From the NCBI GenBank assembly GCA_937928585.1, contig CALEZK010000142.1, forward strand, positions 1 through 10,031: a stretch of 10,031 bases of DNA, in the 5' to 3' direction. This document shows, one piece after another, positions 7,601-10,031 of this stretch. The position numbers and the translations under genes were made by a program. This DNA comes from an uncultured bacterium. Its GTDB lineage: Bacteria; Hydrogenedentota; Hydrogenedentia; Hydrogenedentales; SLHB01. A model generated the notes under the pieces. The model searched no databases, was not told where the DNA came from, and worked only from the letters and a program-made list of their open reading frames with translations. The stretch's first letter is position 1. Every line of letters begins with the position of its first letter.

Positions 7601-7844
7601 ATTCATCCAGCCCGGCGCGGTAAAGCCGACAGAGATCATGAAGCGGGACAAAGACGAATGGCACGAGCGGGAAAGCGCCGTGCGCGATGGCGTGGCACGG
7701 TGCGTGAATGGATTACGCGGAGGGCACTTTCCACCGGCTCCGTACGATTCGCAGTGCTACATTTGCGCGGCGTCGCGCGCTTGCAGGTTTGAACAGTGGC
7801 GCGTGGAACTGAAAAACGGCAGCACCAATGAATCTGACTCCTGA
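4692..7844 (+). CDS. addB: AddB-like helicase-nuclease subunit with Fe-S nuclease domain
   Basis: This 1050-residue protein is the AddB subunit of the AddAB complex, which resects double-strand ends for RecA loading. The N-terminal UvrD-like module is degenerate: the Walker A position reads GGARSGRE (9-16), with Arg and Glu in place of Lys and Ser/Thr, and the Walker B position reads AFDGFDDF (199-206). The C-terminal helicase-like half keeps the family sequence GGLNEGEFP (581-589). The RecB-type nuclease spans about 757-1035: His799 (GSILHE), Asp916 (GRIDRID), Asp929 and Lys931 (IIDYKSK), and Gln948/Tyr952 (QLPLY). Cys767 (KCPFQFY) and C-x2-C-x5-C at 1022, 1025 and 1031 are the four Fe-S ligands expected of AddB. 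GTG 4692 is the first possible start after the XPB stop in the same frame, and it places the Walker-like loop at residue 9 as usual. GGCGAG at 4676-4681 is a weak, distant ribosome binding site. The end overlaps addA by 17 bases. Confidence 0.93.
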   Translation: MATARLYYGGARSGREHIIDGHVADRWNEALLVVPTRAEANDRAARIIQSSNLAGAWGERVVSFEDFALLLVRDTGIYPHVLDESDRRVLLERAIDPLRASTLLNPLHEAADTPGFVAHMQRIITKLKQAAVEPAAFREAIARRSRPSWLDPIVAAIYEAYQSALAETQSYDHVGLYWQAAIALNPNRPKLFDRVRLLAFDGFDDFTPSEFRVIRNTAPHVDTLLFGIACSLDVPSQRDLFAIPIRTAEQLIAAFDGMQTIPCQSDPPTLRHAFAAQELFWRSMPAAPGTLVENLTLHACHDGIHECEFICREVKKLIIENAAAPESIAVVFRKLDDASVQLRLSLREFGVPANFGVARTLADSSLAAFVLGLLDVAETWERDSVLDLLTSHWFGLTPNESGALDVMARRAGIIEGEHEWLRLTERLIAWLIDGAGESRDGLLSRMPGALDTAKLLNEAAKRLVSYTSRLPRNGLFSAYVYATRTILDDLAVSRRVELLQDDDLRALERDSLTAIHAVLNRLLAWDARMPLDKKIDLAAFRAALDRAFAETALPLGPPLRGVHVIDVETARHKRFEHVFLGGLNEGEFPSPPSADAVYTDEDREDLERAGVPIEKRSKHLEREMLLLHHVLEGASKSATITWKTVSHDGRPLAPSPFVDDLKELAPQGESVYPTTASYLPVSTDVCSLRDVWNVSAFANENELPPSFNDSLAPIVAGAAIENERGSAAPFGQYDGVLVDREGLASLQESYGPAHAFSAAQLETYAKCPFQFYLERVLRVAEVEEAVAEFDRRTSGSILHETLHRFHETFVNIPTPQIPEEDANEVMTRLFEEIFERHARREISAPSGIIAVERARLHATLLRYVAIERNTTDEWKPSHFEVAFGQAHGTSANPLNRVEPFSLETSAGPILISGRIDRIDRLDDVSRIIDYKSKVSVTGKDILAGVALQLPLYALALEGHLLPNVRCEAAQFIQPGAVKPTEIMKRDKDEWHERESAVRDGVARCVNGLRGGHFPPAPYDSQCYICAASRACRFEQWRVELKNGSTNESDS

Positions 7845-10031
7845 ACAAGTTGCCGCAGTTGAAGCGCGTAACCGTCGTATTTGCGTCGATGCGGGCGCAG
7901 GCTCGGGCAAGACCCGCGTGCTGGTCCAACGTATTCTTCACTTGATCGAACACGACAACGTCGAACTGGATCAGATTGCGGCCATTACCTTCACCGACAA
8001 GGCGGCGGCGGAGATGAAATCGCGGCTTCGGCGCGCGTTTCGCGAGAAAGCCGATCCAGACAACCGCGAGCAGTTCAAGAAATGGCGTCATCGCGAGCGC
8101 CAAGTCGATTCGGCGCGCATTTGCACGATTCACGCGTTCTGCTCCGGACTCCTCCGCGAGAACGCGCTTTCGCTCGGTATCGACCCAGATTTCTCCGTGC
8201 TGACCGACGCGGAAGCCGACCTCATGCGCACGGAAGCCATTACTTCGACGCTTCACGATTTGCTCGAAGCGAACGACGCCGACGCCATGCTTCTTGCCGT
8301 GGAGTTCGATACTAAGCGACTTTCTGGACTGCTTGACGATTTACTGTGCAAGAGTGGTCTCGCGGAACGCGCGCTTCTAAACGGCAATCTGGACACGCCG
8401 GAAGCGGTAAGCGCGGCGTGGGAAGCGACGTGGCCCGATATTGAATCCGCATTACTGCGAAGTTTCTGCCGCTCGCGCACCGTGCTCAGAGAAATTCGTG
8501 TACTGGAACGGGCATCCGGAGCCTGCACATCGGCGGATGATAAACGCGAAGTTTTGCGTCTCACCTTACTTTCGCACCTGCATCAGCTTCAGAAAGAAAC
8601 GAAACCGAACCGTATTCGCGCGATACTCGACGACATCGGACTACTCGACGCACGGGGCGGAAAGAAAACGAACTGGAGCGACGAGCAGACTTTCGAGTCT
8701 GTGAAGGATTCGCTAACGGCTGTCAAGGAAGGCAAGAAGAAGCTTGCATTTCCCGAGGTTGACCCGGAAATAGAGCGGCGCGCAGCTCGCTTGACCGCTG
8801 CACTGGCGAAAACGTATCGGGCGGTTTCAGACAAGCTGCGCTCCTCGAAAAAGGAGCGAAGCGCGCTCGACTTCGACGACCTGATATCCGAGACGGCGCG
8901 TATACTTCAAACGAACGCCAAAGACGAGAGCTCGATCTGCGCCAGAACCGCCCGCTCGCTGCGGCACGTGCTGATCGATGAGTTTCAGGATACAGACGGC
9001 GTTCAGTACGCAATCGCCGACAGCCTTGCCAGCGCGCCACAAGGGCCGGATTTGTTCTACGTTGGGGATGCGAAGCAATCCATCTACTATTTTCGCGGCG
9101 CGGAGGTCGATGTATTCACGAAAGCGCGATCCGAAGCGAATGAAGCGCTGCCGTTGCTGGGAAACTGGCGAACCGCCCCGCCCGTGCTTACGTTCGTCAA
9201 CGACTTCTTTCAACAATCTCTGCTGCTCAATGCGGTTGAACCGACGTATCGCGCATTGGCACCAAACCGTGCCGCCACGCATGCGGAATCCATCGAGTTC
9301 CTGATTCCGCCATTCTTAGACAAGAAAACTCCACTTGAAGCCTATCGCAAAGAAGAAGCGACGTTAATCGCCACCCGCGTTCTGAACTTGTGCAGTGGCG
9401 AGACACAGGTGTTCGACGATCGAACCCAATCGCTTCGACCCGCCGTTTTCGGCGATGCTGCGATTCTGTTGCGTTCGCTCAGCAACGTACACTTGTATGA
9501 GCGGGCGCTTCGCGAGGCGGGCGTGCCTTACACGCTTGTCGCCGGAAAGGGATTCTATAAGCGCCAGGAAGTGCTCGATCTGCGAAACCTGCTTCGCACC
9601 ATCGTGGATCCTTGGGATGAACTGGCGCTCATCGGGCTGCTGCGGGGACCACTCGTCGGTTTGACAGACGACGCCATCGTGCAGCTTGCGGGCGGTATCG
9701 GCGCCCCAATCGGCATTGTGCCCGGCTTCGCCTCCGACCTGAGCTTGCAGGATGCGACGCAGCAACAACGACTCGCTCGCGGGAGGAGACTTGTTCAGTT
9801 TCTTCGCGATCACGCGGAACGTCCCTTGCAAGAGTTTTTACATTTGGTGCTGGAGACTACAGGGCACGAAGGTATCGTGCTGCGCCAGTTCATGGGGTTG
9901 CAGCGCGCCAGCAACATACGCAAAGTCTGTGCATTGGCTTCCGGCTACTCGCGCAGCGAGGCGCCTCGTTTACGGGGTTTTCTGCGTTACCTCGACGACT
10001 TGGCTGCGCGCGAAATCCGCGAAGGAGAAGC
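7828..10031 (+). CDS. addA: AddA-like UvrD/RecB-family helicase (3' end outside window)
   Basis: An open frame of 734 codons runs off the window end without a stop. It is the superfamily 1A helicase subunit of AddAB, the motor that unwinds broken ends. The motifs are intact: Q motif LTPEQ (3-7), Walker A AGAGSGKT (22-29), motif Ia ITFTDKAAAEM (53-63), TIHAFC (100-105), DFDDL (348-352), motif II IDEFQDT (383-389), motif III VGDAKQSIYYFRG (412-424) and motif IV GNWRT (445-449). Then comes the UvrD-type 2A/2B region with A-I-L-L-R and G-V-P-Y. Motifs V and VI and the expected C-terminal nuclease domain lie beyond the window, so whether AddA carries its own nuclease cannot be told. ATG 7828 is the first start after an in-frame TGA at 7810-7812. 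It lies inside addB, which points to translational coupling and equal subunit supply. RecB or another UvrD-like nuclease is possible, but the AddB neighbour favours AddA. Confidence 0.93.
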   Translation, partial: MNLTPEQVAAVEARNRRICVDAGAGSGKTRVLVQRILHLIEHDNVELDQIAAITFTDKAAAEMKSRLRRAFREKADPDNREQFKKWRHRERQVDSARICTIHAFCSGLLRENALSLGIDPDFSVLTDAEADLMRTEAITSTLHDLLEANDADAMLLAVEFDTKRLSGLLDDLLCKSGLAERALLNGNLDTPEAVSAAWEATWPDIESALLRSFCRSRTVLREIRVLERASGACTSADDKREVLRLTLLSHLHQLQKETKPNRIRAILDDIGLLDARGGKKTNWSDEQTFESVKDSLTAVKEGKKKLAFPEVDPEIERRAARLTAALAKTYRAVSDKLRSSKKERSALDFDDLISETARILQTNAKDESSICARTARSLRHVLIDEFQDTDGVQYAIADSLASAPQGPDLFYVGDAKQSIYYFRGAEVDVFTKARSEANEALPLLGNWRTAPPVLTFVNDFFQQSLLLNAVEPTYRALAPNRAATHAESIEFLIPPFLDKKTPLEAYRKEEATLIATRVLNLCSGETQVFDDRTQSLRPAVFGDAAILLRSLSNVHLYERALREAGVPYTLVAGKGFYKRQEVLDLRNLLRTIVDPWDELALIGLLRGPLVGLTDDAIVQLAGGIGAPIGIVPGFASDLSLQDATQQQRLARGRRLVQFLRDHAERPLQEFLHLVLETTGHEGIVLRQFMGLQRASNIRKVCALASGYSRSEAPRLRGFLRYLDDLAAREIREGE

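Noticed and set aside
7828..10031. A defence system built from the helicase and nuclease genes.
   Set aside because: All three proteins fit standard repair families (XPB, AddB, AddA), and no toxin, methylase, reverse transcriptase, effector or mobile-element sequence accompanies them in the window.

Overview
The window looks like chromosomal DNA of a moderately GC-rich, non-model bacterium. Every gene lies on the + strand, intergenic gaps are short, and I see no mobile elements, RNA genes or CRISPR repeats. The flotillin FloA is well conserved, and two features, a short insertion in its SPFH region and the C-terminal tail of the gene after it, remind me of Planctomycetota, Hydrogenedentota and related phyla. 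That lineage placement is an impression from memory, not a computed result.

Region 1 (about 1-2852) is a membrane-microdomain (flotillin/NfeD) locus. It holds the 3' end of a gene ending in an NfeD-type OB fold, a 101-residue unrecognised protein started at GTG, a complete short NfeD protein coupled to it by an ATGA overlap, FloA after a 167-base gap with a good ribosome binding site, and a 246-residue protein with one N-terminal membrane anchor, a long disordered Pro/Gln/Arg-rich linker and a compact hydrophobic C-terminal tail. NfeD proteins and FloA are known neighbours (yqeZ-yqfA in Bacillus). The 101-residue protein and the anchored disordered protein are the less explained parts.

Region 2 (about 2926-10031) is a DNA repair and recombination cluster. 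It holds an XPB/Rad25-type superfamily 2 helicase, possibly leaderless, then AddB (inactive-looking helicase module plus a RecB-type nuclease with an Fe-S cysteine set) and AddA (UvrD-like helicase, cut off by the window end). AddB and AddA form one resection machine and their genes overlap by 17 bases. XPB lies only 30 bases upstream of addB, so the three are probably co-transcribed and may act together on damaged or broken DNA.

No clearly new defence or mobile system is visible. The best candidates for undescribed biology are the accessory proteins of the flotillin locus and the linkage of XPB to AddAB.
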